Source: JAVVHH01 sp032249615
GTDB taxonomy: Bacteria > Pseudomonadota > Alphaproteobacteria > Acetobacterales > Acetobacteraceae
NCBI GenBank assembly: GCA_032249615.1
Contig: JAVVHH010000062.1
Location: 1 to 22,198, forward strand
Reading direction: 5' to 3'
Length of the DNA stretch: 22,198 bases
Part shown: positions 7,626 through 15,156 of the stretch, piece by piece
How the letters are laid out: every line of letters begins with the position of its first letter
Numbering within the stretch: position 1 is the stretch's first letter
Position numbers and translations under genes: made by a program
Notes under the pieces: model-generated
The model's input: only the letters and a program-made list of their open reading frames with translations
What the model was told of the DNA's origin: nothing
The model's database searches: none

Positions 7626-8489
7626 TCAGCGCGAAAGAGCGGGGCGGCGGGTTACGGTGCGGCCGGTTCGCGCAAATGCCTGCGCCAACGCATCCGCCAG
7701 GGTGGCCTTCGAGACCACGTCCAGCTCGACGCCCAGATGGACCATGGTCTGCGCGATCTGCGGCCGGATGCCAGAGATGATGCAGTCGGCGCCCATCAGC
7801 CGGGCCGCGGCGATCGTCTTGAGCAGGTGCTGGGCCACCAGCGTATCGACAGTCGGCACGCCGGTGATGTCGATGATCGCGAGCTCTGCATTCTGGTCGA
7901 CGATCGCCTGCAGCAGGTTTTCCATCACGACTTGCGTCCGCGAGGAATCGAGGGTGCCGATCAGGGGAAGGGCGAGGATGCCGTCCCAGAGCTTGACCAC
8001 CGGCGTGGATAGCTCCGCGATCTCTTCACGCTGCCGCCGCACGACCTCCTCGCGGATGCGCTGGTGCACGTCCACCATGTAGAGGCCGAACTGGTCGATC
8101 AATTCGGTCAGCTGCCAGCATGCGGCGGCCGTCTGCGCAGCATCGTCGCCCGCCTTCGAGCGGATGCGCTCGAACAGCGGTTGCTTGATCGAGAAGACGA
8201 AGGTCGCGGTCTCGCGCGGGCCGAAGCCGGAGGCCGCGCTTGCCTTAGAGAGATCGTCGAGAACCGCGCGCGCGGGCGCAAAGGCCGGTTCGGAAACCGT
8301 GCTCGCGCCGGAGCGCACTCCCTCGATGAGTGCGGTCAGGAAAGCCTGACACTGCTTCTGCATCTCACCATCGCGGATACGTCCTGGCCCAGCGGCGCCG
8401 GAGGCCGCGACCAGCTCTTGCCAGCGCGCTAGCAAGCCGTCCGCGTCGTCTGCGACGACCCGCTCCACTATGTTCGATCTCGGTTCCAT
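7626..8489 (-). CDS. rsbR: RsbR-type stressosome sensor (RsbRD-like N domain + STAS)
   Basis: A 287-residue RsbR paralogue. Residues about 5-150 form an all-helical N-terminal domain resembling the RsbRD N-terminal family (LLARWQELV, then FGPRETATFVFSIKQPLFE), which probably senses the input. Residues about 157-275 are a STAS domain: ELSTPVVKLWDGILALPLIG, VPTVDTLVAQHLL and IISGIRPQIAQTMVHLG. T162 (LSTPV) and T216 (VDTLV) occupy the positions of the two threonines that RsbT phosphorylates in B. subtilis RsbRA (T171 and T205). RsbR and RsbS co-assemble into the large stressosome particle. This is the first gene of the minus-strand operon. The 108 nt upstream hold no recognisable promoter; I looked for the alphaproteobacterial EcfG motif (GGAAC, then GTT) and did not see it. 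The signal sensed is unknown. Confidence 0.95.
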   Translation of the reverse strand: MEPRSNIVERVVADDADGLLARWQELVAASGAAGPGRIRDGEMQKQCQAFLTALIEGVRSGASTVSEPAFAPARAVLDDLSKASAASGFGPRETATFVFSIKQPLFERIRSKAGDDAAQTAAACWQLTELIDQFGLYMVDVHQRIREEVVRRQREEIAELSTPVVKLWDGILALPLIGTLDSSRTQVVMENLLQAIVDQNAELAIIDITGVPTVDTLVAQHLLKTIAAARLMGADCIISGIRPQIAQTMVHLGVELDVVSKATLADALAQAFARTGRTVTRRPALSR

Positions 8490-8597
8490 GGCGCCCCGTC
8501 ATTTCTTCACTCGTGCGCCGCAGCGTAATCCGACCCGCCTCGTTTGTCGCATCCCGGGGGCGCGCGATCAGGCGCGGCGACACAGTCGTCAGCGCGA

Positions 8598-10025
8598 CTA
8601 GGGCGAAATGGCAAGTTCCTTGACATGGCGCAGGTCGGCGACGAAGGCCGCGTATTCACGTTCCTTTGCCGCCGGGTCCGGCAGGCGGAGAAGGTAGGAC
8701 GGATGTACGGTCACGAACCCCTGCGCATTGCCGGTCAGCGGTATGGGCCGGCCGCGTTCGCGCGAGATGGTGACGGTGCGGCCGAGGACGGCGTGCGCGG
8801 CCGATGCGCCCAGCATGACGGTCAGGGCAGGTGCCACGGCCGCGCGCTCGATCTCGAGCCAGAAGCGGCAGGCGGTGATTTCGGAGGTGCCGGGCTTGGC
8901 GTGGATGCGGCGCTTGCCGCGGGGCTCGAACTTGAAATGCTTGACGGCATTGGTGACGTAGACTTGCGAGCGGTCGAGGCCAGCTTCTTCCATCGCGCGG
9001 TCGAGCAATTGGCCGGCCGGTCCGACGAAAGGGCGCCCCGCCAGGTCTTCCTGGTCGCCGGGCTGCTCCCCAATCATCATGATGCGCGCGTCTTGCGGGC
9101 CCTCGCCGAACACGACCTGGGTCGCCGGCTGCCAAAGGTCGCAACGGCGGCAGCTTTCTGCTTCGGCGGCAGCGGCGGCGAGCGGGCCGGCAGCCGGGCT
9201 CGGCCGGGGTTGCGCCGGCACCGGGCGCGCCGCCTTTGGGGAGGAGATCACGGGGCGTTCGACCATGTTCTCCACGCGGGCTGGGGCGTTGCGGATGAGG
9301 TCCGGGATGGCGGCGGCTTCCGGCAGGTTCTTCCAATACTTGCGCGGCATTTCCGACGTCATCGCGCCGATCTTGAGCCGGGCTGGATTGAAGATGGAAC
9401 TGTAGTAAGCGCGCCAATACGCCTCGAGCCGGTCGTCGTCGGGCACGTCGTCGCGGCTGGCGCCGGGGGCGAATTCAAGGGCCTCGCCGGTCCAGTGGAC
9501 GCTGCGGTAGGGGGTCAGGATGGACCAGACCATGGTCGCGAAACGGCGGACGAAGAAGGCGGCGTTGGCTTCGACGATGAAGTGATCCGGCTCGAACCAG
9601 CTGACGTAGCGCAGCCCGGCCGGGTCGGCGACTTCGCGGAAACGAACAAAGGCGCGCATCTTGTGGGTGTCGCGCCGCACCGCCTGGGCGAGCCGGTTGA
9701 CCTCGTGGACGTCGGGGTCGGTGGTGATCTCCAGCAGATGCTTTTCGCCGCGGTGGGCGCGCCAAATCAGGCGGTAGAGGCGCGCGAAGCGCTCGGGATC
9801 GTTGGCCTGGATGACCGTTTCTGCGAGCGAGACGAGCGCCCGCGGAACGGTGAAGCTGCCGGCAGGCGCGGGCGGTGCGGTGCGGTCGCCCTCGGCGAAC
9901 AGGTCGTCCGGCGCGCCGACCGACCACACCACGTCCTCGGGCGGCACGCCCTCGAGTGCGAGGCTTCGCGCGGCACCCCGCCACCGGTCCCAATCGACGG
10001 GATGGGCGAGCGTCACCGCCCTCAT
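8598..10025 (-). CDS. UdgX-type uracil-DNA glycosylase fused to TIGR03915-like DNA repair domain
   Basis: A 475-residue fusion. Residues about 1-245 resemble the TIGR03915 'putative DNA metabolism/repair' family (FVRFREV, YVSWFEPDHFIVEANAAFFV, then a Trp/Tyr-rich stretch). After a Pro/Ala-rich linker (about 250-288) comes a family 4/UdgX-like uracil-DNA glycosylase domain: CRRC (292-295) as part of a probable iron-sulfur site, GEQPGDQEDLAGRPFVGPAG (319-338), and KRRIHAKPG (371-379). The last is the UdgX signature loop; its histidine (H375 here) is the residue that forms a covalent bond to uracil in characterised UdgX. VHPSYLLR (440-447) is the C-terminal UDG motif. UdgX removes uracil and stays attached to the DNA. 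The ATG overlaps the stop of the radical-SAM gene by 4 nt (ATGA), so the two proteins are made together and probably share a repair pathway. Confidence 0.93.
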   Translation of the reverse strand: MRAVTLAHPVDWDRWRGAARSLALEGVPPEDVVWSVGAPDDLFAEGDRTAPPAPAGSFTVPRALVSLAETVIQANDPERFARLYRLIWRAHRGEKHLLEITTDPDVHEVNRLAQAVRRDTHKMRAFVRFREVADPAGLRYVSWFEPDHFIVEANAAFFVRRFATMVWSILTPYRSVHWTGEALEFAPGASRDDVPDDDRLEAYWRAYYSSIFNPARLKIGAMTSEMPRKYWKNLPEAAAIPDLIRNAPARVENMVERPVISSPKAARPVPAQPRPSPAAGPLAAAAAEAESCRRCDLWQPATQVVFGEGPQDARIMMIGEQPGDQEDLAGRPFVGPAGQLLDRAMEEAGLDRSQVYVTNAVKHFKFEPRGKRRIHAKPGTSEITACRFWLEIERAAVAPALTVMLGASAAHAVLGRTVTISRERGRPIPLTGNAQGFVTVHPSYLLRLPDPAAKEREYAAFVADLRHVKELAISP

Positions 10026-11239
10026 GCGAACAGGTCGGCCTGCACGGGTTTGGGCGCGAGACGCTGTTGCAGGAGGGCGCTGTCAAGCTGTGCGCCGGGC
10101 TGGTGGTCGGCGGTGATGATGAACGGGGCGATCTTGCCGAGCGGCAGGCGCAGCCGGCCGAGGTCGTCCATGCGCAGACGACGATGGCGGCGCGCCTTGA
10201 TGATCCGATCGACCGACTTCACGCCCATGCCCGGCACGCGCAGAAGCTGCTCCCGGGTGCCCGTGTTAACGTCCATCGGAAATTGCTCCCGATTTCGCAG
10301 CGCCCAGGCGAGCTTGGGATCCATCGACAGATCCATGTTGCCGGTCGCGTCGAGCGCCAACTCCTTGGCATCGAATTCGTAGAACCGCATCAGCCAATCG
10401 GCCTGGTAGAGGCGATGTTCGCGCAGCAGCGGCGCCTTGGCAGGCGGCAGGGCGGCCGACGCGTCCGGGATCGGGCTGAATGCCGAGAAGTAGACCCGGC
10501 GCAAGCCGTAATTGCCGTAGAGGTTGGTGCTGAGGTCGAGGATGTCGCGGTCGGAGCTGGAGTCGGCGCCGATGATGAGCTGCGTGCTCTGCCCGGCCGG
10601 GGCGAAGCGAGGCGCGTTGCGTTCGGCCTTGGCCTCGTCGATCCGCAGGCGCATGCGCCCCATGGAGCGGCGGATGCCACCCATGTCCTTCTCAGGCGCG
10701 AGACGGGCGAGGCTCCCCTCGGTGGGCAACTCGACGTTGATGCTCAGCCGGTCGGCATAGCGCCCCGCCTCGGCCAGCAACTCGGGCGCGGCGTCGGGAA
10801 TCGTCTTAAGGTGGATGTAGCCGCGGAACCCGTGCTCCTCGCGCAGCAACTTCGCCACCCGCACGACCTGCTCCATCGTGTAGTCGGGACTGCGGATGAT
10901 GCCGGAGCTGAGGAACAGCCCCTCGATGCAGTTGCGGCGATAGAAGCCGAGCGTGAGAGTGACGACTTCCTCGGGTGTGAAGCGCGCCCGTTGGACGTTG
11001 CTGCTGCGGCGATTGATGCAGTATAGGCAGTCGTACACGCACGAATTGGTCAGCAGGATCTTCAGTAGGCTGATGCAGCGGCCATCCGGCGCATAGGCGT
11101 GGCAAATGCCCATGCCCTCGGTCGACCCGACGCCGCTCTTCTCGCCTAGCGAAGAGCGTTTGGCGGTTCCGGACGATGCGCAAGATGCGTCATACTTCGC
11201 CGCATCGGCCAAAATCTCGAGCTTCTGAAGCAGATCCAT
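10022..11239 (-). CDS. Radical SAM protein, putative DNA modification/repair (TIGR03916-like)
   Basis: A 405-residue radical S-adenosylmethionine enzyme. The [4Fe-4S] motif is CVYDCLYC (CxxxCxxC; C67, C71 and C74 from the chosen start), followed by LFLSSGIIRSPDYTMEQ and HLKTIPDA of the radical-SAM barrel. The C-terminus has a helix-hairpin-helix DNA-binding motif, LLRVPGMGVKSVDRIIKAR (about 336-354), which supports a nucleic-acid substrate. The family is found together with the TIGR03915/UdgX family, and its exact reaction is, to my knowledge, not established. The ATG at 11239 is preferred over the GTG directly before it; a GGGGGG run lies just upstream. The gene is the first of a two-gene operon with the UdgX fusion and is divergent from the aldehyde oxidoreductase genes. 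Confidence 0.93.
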   Translation of the reverse strand: MDLLQKLEILADAAKYDASCASSGTAKRSSLGEKSGVGSTEGMGICHAYAPDGRCISLLKILLTNSCVYDCLYCINRRSSNVQRARFTPEEVVTLTLGFYRRNCIEGLFLSSGIIRSPDYTMEQVVRVAKLLREEHGFRGYIHLKTIPDAAPELLAEAGRYADRLSINVELPTEGSLARLAPEKDMGGIRRSMGRMRLRIDEAKAERNAPRFAPAGQSTQLIIGADSSSDRDILDLSTNLYGNYGLRRVYFSAFSPIPDASAALPPAKAPLLREHRLYQADWLMRFYEFDAKELALDATGNMDLSMDPKLAWALRNREQFPMDVNTGTREQLLRVPGMGVKSVDRIIKARRHRRLRMDDLGRLRLPLGKIAPFIITADHQPGAQLDSALLQQRLAPKPVQADLFA

Positions 11240-11371
11240 CACCCCCCATGTTTAGCAGCATTAGGCGGATGCAAGTGGTCACGATGTGCCCCGATGCAGA
11301 GCGTCAATGGCAACTCGCCGCGGCGCAGCGCGCTACGCGAGTCGGCGCACCAATCCTGTGGGACGAACGCG
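11240..11371. promoter_or_regulatory. Divergent intergenic region, radical SAM / aldehyde oxidoreductase
   Basis: These 132 nt separate two divergent operons and must hold both promoters. I looked for -35/-10 hexamers and for the alphaproteobacterial LexA box (GAAC or GTTC repeats spaced by 7 nt) and found none that I would defend; GAAC at about 11365 has no partner at the right spacing. The role is inferred from position only. Confidence 0.4.
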
Positions 11372-11869
11372 ATGCAATTCACCATCAACGGTCAAACACG
11401 CGAAGCCGACGTCGATATCCGAACAACGATCCTGGACCTGCTCCGCGAGCATCTTGGGCTGACGGGGAGCAAGAAGGGCTGCGACCATGGTCAATGCGGC
11501 GCATGCACCGTGTTGATCAACGGGAGGCGCGTGAACAGCTGCCTCACCCTGGCGGTGATGCATCAGCAGGACGAGATCACGACGATCGAGGGGCTCGGCA
11601 CGCCCGAGCATCTGCACGCGTTGCAAGAGGCTTTCGTCCGGCACGACGGATATCAGTGCGGCTACTGCACGCCGGGCCAGATCTGCTCGGCGGTCGGGAT
11701 GCTGGATGAAGTCGCCAAGGGCTGGCCGAGTTACGTGAGCGACGACCTCGACCAGGTCGCGCTGAACAACGCGGAAATCAGCGAGCGCATGAGCGGCAAC
11801 ATCTGCCGTTGCGCGGCCTACCCGAACATCGTGGACGCCATTCGCGAAGTGGCCGGGGTGGACGCATGA
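11372..11869 (+). CDS. paoA: Aldehyde oxidoreductase, [2Fe-2S] subunit (PaoA/YagT-like)
   Basis: A 165-residue iron-sulfur subunit of a xanthine-oxidase-family molybdoenzyme, transferring electrons from the molybdenum centre to FAD. Two [2Fe-2S] clusters are visible: the plant-type cluster with GCDHGQCGAC (C37, C42, C45) and C57, and the second cluster with CGYC (C96, C99) and CRC (C145, C147) in SGNICRCAAYPNI. The start at 11372 (MQFTING) is preferred; the frame extends back to an ATG at 11294 but the extra 26 residues are arginine/serine-rich with no family resemblance and no clear twin-arginine signal. E. coli PaoA carries a Tat signal; this protein appears to lack one, so the complex is probably cytoplasmic. 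It overlaps the FAD subunit gene by ATGA. Confidence 0.94.
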   Translation: MQFTINGQTREADVDIRTTILDLLREHLGLTGSKKGCDHGQCGACTVLINGRRVNSCLTLAVMHQQDEITTIEGLGTPEHLHALQEAFVRHDGYQCGYCTPGQICSAVGMLDEVAKGWPSYVSDDLDQVALNNAEISERMSGNICRCAAYPNIVDAIREVAGVDA

Positions 11870-12849
11870 GGACCTTCGACTACGAGCAGGCGAACAGCCC
11901 GGCGGCCGCCGTGCAGGGCGCCACACCCGCCTTCGCCAAATTCATCGCCGGCGGCACCAACCTGCTCGACTTGATGAAGCTGCAGGTCGAAACGCCGGGC
12001 CGCCTGGTCGACGTCACCCGGGTCGCCCTGGCCGACATCGAGGATCTCGATGGCGGCGGGCTGCGGATCGGCGCGCTCGTGCCCAACAGCGACCTTGCGG
12101 CCGACGAGCGGGTGCGGACGCGGTTCGAGGTCCTGAGCCGGGCGCTGCTGGCCGGAGCGACCGGTCAACTGCGCAACAAGGCGACCACCGGCGGAAACCT
12201 GCTGCAGCGGACCCGGTGCTACTACTTCTACAACACGGCCAACCCCTGCAATAAACGCGAACCGGGCAGCGGCTGCGGCGCGATTGGGGGCTACAACCGC
12301 ATCCTGGCGATCCTCGGCACCAGCGACAAATGCATCGCGACCCATCCGAGCGACATGGCGGTGGCAATGCGCGCGCTCGACGCCACGGTCGTCACGCTGA
12401 AGGCGGATGGCGGCCAGCGCCGGATCTCCATCCACGAGTTCTACCGGCTGCCGGGCGAGACCCCGCACATCGAGACCGTCCTCGAGCAGGGGGAGTTGAT
12501 CACCCATGTCGAGCTGCCCGCGCCGCCGTCCGGCGCCCGACAGCAGTATCGAAAGGTGCGCGACCGCGCCTCCTATGCGTTCGCACTGGTGTCGGTGGCG
12601 GGTGTCGTTTCCATGGAGGGCGGCACCATCCGCAGTGCCGCGCTCGCATTCGGTGGCCTTGCGCCGCTGCCCTGGCGCAACACTCCAATGGAGCAGAAGC
12701 TGGTCGGTCAGCCCCCTTCGCTGGCGCTCTTCGAACACGCGGCCGACGAGCTCCTCGCCGAGGCGAAGGGGCAGGGCACCAACGATTTCAAGATACCGCT
12801 CGCCCGCCGCACGCTGATCGCGTGTCTGCGCGATCTGACTGGAGAATAG
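11866..12849 (+). CDS. paoB: Aldehyde oxidoreductase, FAD-binding subunit (PaoB/YagS-like)
   Basis: A 327-residue FAD-binding subunit of the CO-dehydrogenase/xanthine-oxidase medium-chain family. The FAD pyrophosphate loop is KFIAGGTNLLDLMK (25-38), with a second FAD motif at ATTGGNLLQRTRCYY (107-121). Cysteines at 118, 128, 137 and 156 (RCYYFYNTANPCNKREPGSG, then CGA and KC) correspond to the extra [4Fe-4S] insertion known from E. coli PaoB, which separates this group from ordinary xanthine dehydrogenases. The ATG at 11866 gives an ATGA overlap with paoA; a longer frame beginning at 11809 lies inside paoA and is rejected. The molybdenum subunit gene starts 3 nt after the stop. Confidence 0.94.
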   Translation: MRTFDYEQANSPAAAVQGATPAFAKFIAGGTNLLDLMKLQVETPGRLVDVTRVALADIEDLDGGGLRIGALVPNSDLAADERVRTRFEVLSRALLAGATGQLRNKATTGGNLLQRTRCYYFYNTANPCNKREPGSGCGAIGGYNRILAILGTSDKCIATHPSDMAVAMRALDATVVTLKADGGQRRISIHEFYRLPGETPHIETVLEQGELITHVELPAPPSGARQQYRKVRDRASYAFALVSVAGVVSMEGGTIRSAALAFGGLAPLPWRNTPMEQKLVGQPPSLALFEHAADELLAEAKGQGTNDFKIPLARRTLIACLRDLTGE

Positions 12850-12852
12850 CCC

Positions 12853-15087
12853 ATGCTTGGTTTCGGCGGGAATAACGACGTCACCCTCACGATGGATAAG
12901 CCGCAGCCGGACAGCCTGCTGGACACGACGGTCCAGGACGTCGTCGGCAAGCCGCTCAACCGCGTGGATGGACCGCGGAAGGTATCGGGAACGGCGACCT
13001 ACTCGGCGGAGTACTCGTTCCCGCGCCTGGCCTACGGCGCGCTCCTCAGCGCGACGATCGGCAAAGGCAAGGTGCAGTCGATCGACGTCGAGGCCGCGAA
13101 GGCGATGCCCGGGATCATCGACGTCGTGATCGATTTCGACACCTTCACCCGGAACTCGCAGCAGGGTGGCGAGACCGAGGCTCCGACCCAGGGGGTCAAG
13201 GCGGTCGACTATTTCGGCCAGATCATCGCCATCGTCGTCGGCGAAACATACGAGGCCGCGCGCGATGCGGCGGAGCAGATGCCTGTGCACTATGAGCGGG
13301 ACGAGGGCGTGTTCGCCTTCTCCGCCGGCCGCGAGCGCGACAAGGATCTGCCCGACAACAACACGCCAGCGCAGTTCGAGCAGGGCGATCTCGACAAAGC
13401 GATGCGTGAGGCGGACGTCACGGTCGACGTCACCTACAGCACGCCCAGCCAGAACTCGGCGGCGATGGAGCCGCATGCCTCCATCGCGACGTGGGATGCC
13501 GGCGCGCTGACGCTCTATGGCTCCTACCAGATGCCGACTTCCGACGCGCAACAACTCGCCGACGCTCTGGGGCTGCCGAAGGACAAGGTGCGGATCATCT
13601 CGCGCTTTATCGGCGGCGGGTTCGGGTCGAAGCTCGGCATCGCGCCGGAAAGCGTCGCGGCGGCGATAGCGGCCAAAAAACTGGGCCGGCCGGTGAAGGC
13701 CGTGATGATGCGCCAACAGGTGTTCGAAGCCACGGTACGCCGCTCCAACACGGTGCAGCGCATGCGCTTGGCGGCAACCAAGGAGGGCAAGCTCATCGGC
13801 ATTGGCCATGAGACGGTTGGGTCCAACCTCCCGGAAGAGGATTTCTTCGAGCCGGCCGGGCTGTCGACGCATTTCCTGTATGGGGGACAGAACCGGGTCA
13901 TCACCCATGACCTGGTTCGGATGAACTGGCTGCTCTCCGGCTCCATGCGCGCGCCGGGCGAGGCTGTCGGCCTGATCGGGCTTGAGAGCGCGATGGACGA
14001 GCTGGCCGAGAAGCTCGACATCGATCCGATCGAGCTTCGCCGCCTGAACGATCCGGAGCAGGACCCGGAGAAGAAGGTGCCGTTCTCGTCGCGCAAGCTG
14101 GTGGAGGCGCTCGATGTCGGCGCGCGCAAGTTCGGCTGGAACAAGCGCCAAAAGCCCGGGCAGCGGCGCGAGGGGGAGTGGCTGATCGGAATCGGCGTCG
14201 CCTCCGCGGCCCGTTCCAACCTCATGCACAGCAGCTCCTCCAAGGTCGCCATTCACAAGGACGGCACCGTGACGGTCTCGTCCGCCATGACCGATATCGG
14301 CACGGGCAGTTACACAATCCTGAATCAGATCGCGTCCGAAATGCTGGGCGTGCCGATGGAGCGGATCACGGTGGAGCTGGGCGATACCAACGACGTGCCT
14401 TCGGCGGGGTCCGGCGGCTCGTGGGGCGCGGCGTCGTCGGGGTCGGCGACCTATCTCGCGTGCGAGTCAATCCGCGCAAAATTGGCCAAGGCGCTAAGTG
14501 TCGATGAGAAAGGGCTGACGTTGAAGGACGGGCAAGCGATCGGCGACAACCGCTCGGTCGCCATCGGCGAGCTGGTCGGCGACGGGATCGAAGCCGTGGG
14601 GACCATCAAGGCCGGCAAGCAGAAGGACATGTTCAACCAGGCCTCGTATGGCGCGCATTTCGCCGAGGTCGCGGTCAACGCCGTGACCGGGGAGACGCGG
14701 GTGCGGCGGATGCTCGGGGTGTTCGCGGCGGGCCGCATCTTGAACGAAAAGACGGCGCGGTCGCAGTGCCTGGGCGGCATGACCTTCGGCATCGGCGCGA
14801 CGCTGATGGAAGACCTCGTCCACGACGTCAGGACCGGTCAGGTCGTCAACCATGACCTTGCTGAATACCACGTTCCGGTCAACGCGGACGTGCCGCAGCT
14901 CGAAGTGGAGTTCCTGGAGGAGCGCGACATCCACGCCAACCCGATCCACTCCAAGGGTATCGGCGAGCTCGGGATCTGCGGTGCGGCGAGCGCTTTGGGC
15001 AACGCGATCTACAATGCCACCGGCATCCGGATCCGCGACTACCCGATCACGCTCGACAAGCTGCTGGCCCAACTGCCCGCGCAATGA
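12853..15087 (+). CDS. paoC: Aldehyde oxidoreductase, molybdenum-cofactor subunit (PaoC/YagR-like)
   Basis: A 744-residue large subunit that binds the molybdenum cofactor and oxidises aldehydes to carboxylic acids. Family motifs run in order: GKPLNRVDGPRKVSGTATY near residue 35, the RFIGGGFGSKLG cofactor loop (about 250-260), SMRAPGEAVG (about 362-371), SGGSWGAASSGSATY, and the active-site GIGELGIC near the C-terminus, where E705 is the likely catalytic glutamate. The length agrees with E. coli PaoC (about 730). No Tat signal is present, in agreement with the small subunit. No PaoD/XdhC-type cofactor chaperone gene lies beside the operon. The likely physiological aldehyde is unknown; acetaldehyde from the ethanolamine lyase upstream is one possibility but the genes are 7 kb apart. 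Confidence 0.95.
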   Translation: MLGFGGNNDVTLTMDKPQPDSLLDTTVQDVVGKPLNRVDGPRKVSGTATYSAEYSFPRLAYGALLSATIGKGKVQSIDVEAAKAMPGIIDVVIDFDTFTRNSQQGGETEAPTQGVKAVDYFGQIIAIVVGETYEAARDAAEQMPVHYERDEGVFAFSAGRERDKDLPDNNTPAQFEQGDLDKAMREADVTVDVTYSTPSQNSAAMEPHASIATWDAGALTLYGSYQMPTSDAQQLADALGLPKDKVRIISRFIGGGFGSKLGIAPESVAAAIAAKKLGRPVKAVMMRQQVFEATVRRSNTVQRMRLAATKEGKLIGIGHETVGSNLPEEDFFEPAGLSTHFLYGGQNRVITHDLVRMNWLLSGSMRAPGEAVGLIGLESAMDELAEKLDIDPIELRRLNDPEQDPEKKVPFSSRKLVEALDVGARKFGWNKRQKPGQRREGEWLIGIGVASAARSNLMHSSSSKVAIHKDGTVTVSSAMTDIGTGSYTILNQIASEMLGVPMERITVELGDTNDVPSAGSGGSWGAASSGSATYLACESIRAKLAKALSVDEKGLTLKDGQAIGDNRSVAIGELVGDGIEAVGTIKAGKQKDMFNQASYGAHFAEVAVNAVTGETRVRRMLGVFAAGRILNEKTARSQCLGGMTFGIGATLMEDLVHDVRTGQVVNHDLAEYHVPVNADVPQLEVEFLEERDIHANPIHSKGIGELGICGAASALGNAIYNATGIRIRDYPITLDKLLAQLPAQ

Positions 15088-15102
15088 CGGGATACTGACC
15101 AG

Positions 15103-15148
15103 CCCCCTCGTGCGCCCGGGCCGTTCGGCCCTATGCTCGGGTCGGGGG
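15103..15148 (+). other. Inverted repeats between paoC and the EamA gene
   Basis: A 14-nt inverted repeat GGGCCGTTCGGCCC (15118-15131) lies 30 nt after the paoC stop; there is no following T-run. It is nested inside a second possible pairing between CCCCC (15103-15107) and GGGGG (15144-15148). The G-run is also the best ribosome-binding site for the EamA gene (GTG at 15157), so the structure could end or attenuate paoC transcripts or mask that site. Function is inferred. Confidence 0.4.
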
Positions 15149-15156
15149 GTGCGTGG

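Noticed and set aside
8490..8597. An EcfG-type general stress promoter before rsbR.
   Set aside because: No GGAAC followed by GTT at 16-17 nt spacing is visible in the 108 nt upstream of rsbR.
8544..10382. A 612-codon plus-strand frame opposite the UdgX and radical-SAM genes.
   Set aside because: It shows no recognisable domains and has low-complexity Gly/Arg/Ala composition; the minus-strand genes have diagnostic motifs throughout.
11240..11371. A possible LexA (SOS) box for the repair genes.
   Set aside because: GAAC occurs once near 11365, but no second half-site appears after 7 nt, and it lies on the aldehyde oxidoreductase side.
11818..14256. An 812-codon open frame on the minus strand opposite paoB and paoC.
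   Set aside because: It is a shadow of GC-rich coding sequence: the translation is rich in Arg, His, Leu and Gly with no family resemblance, and the opposite strand holds clear molybdoenzyme subunits.
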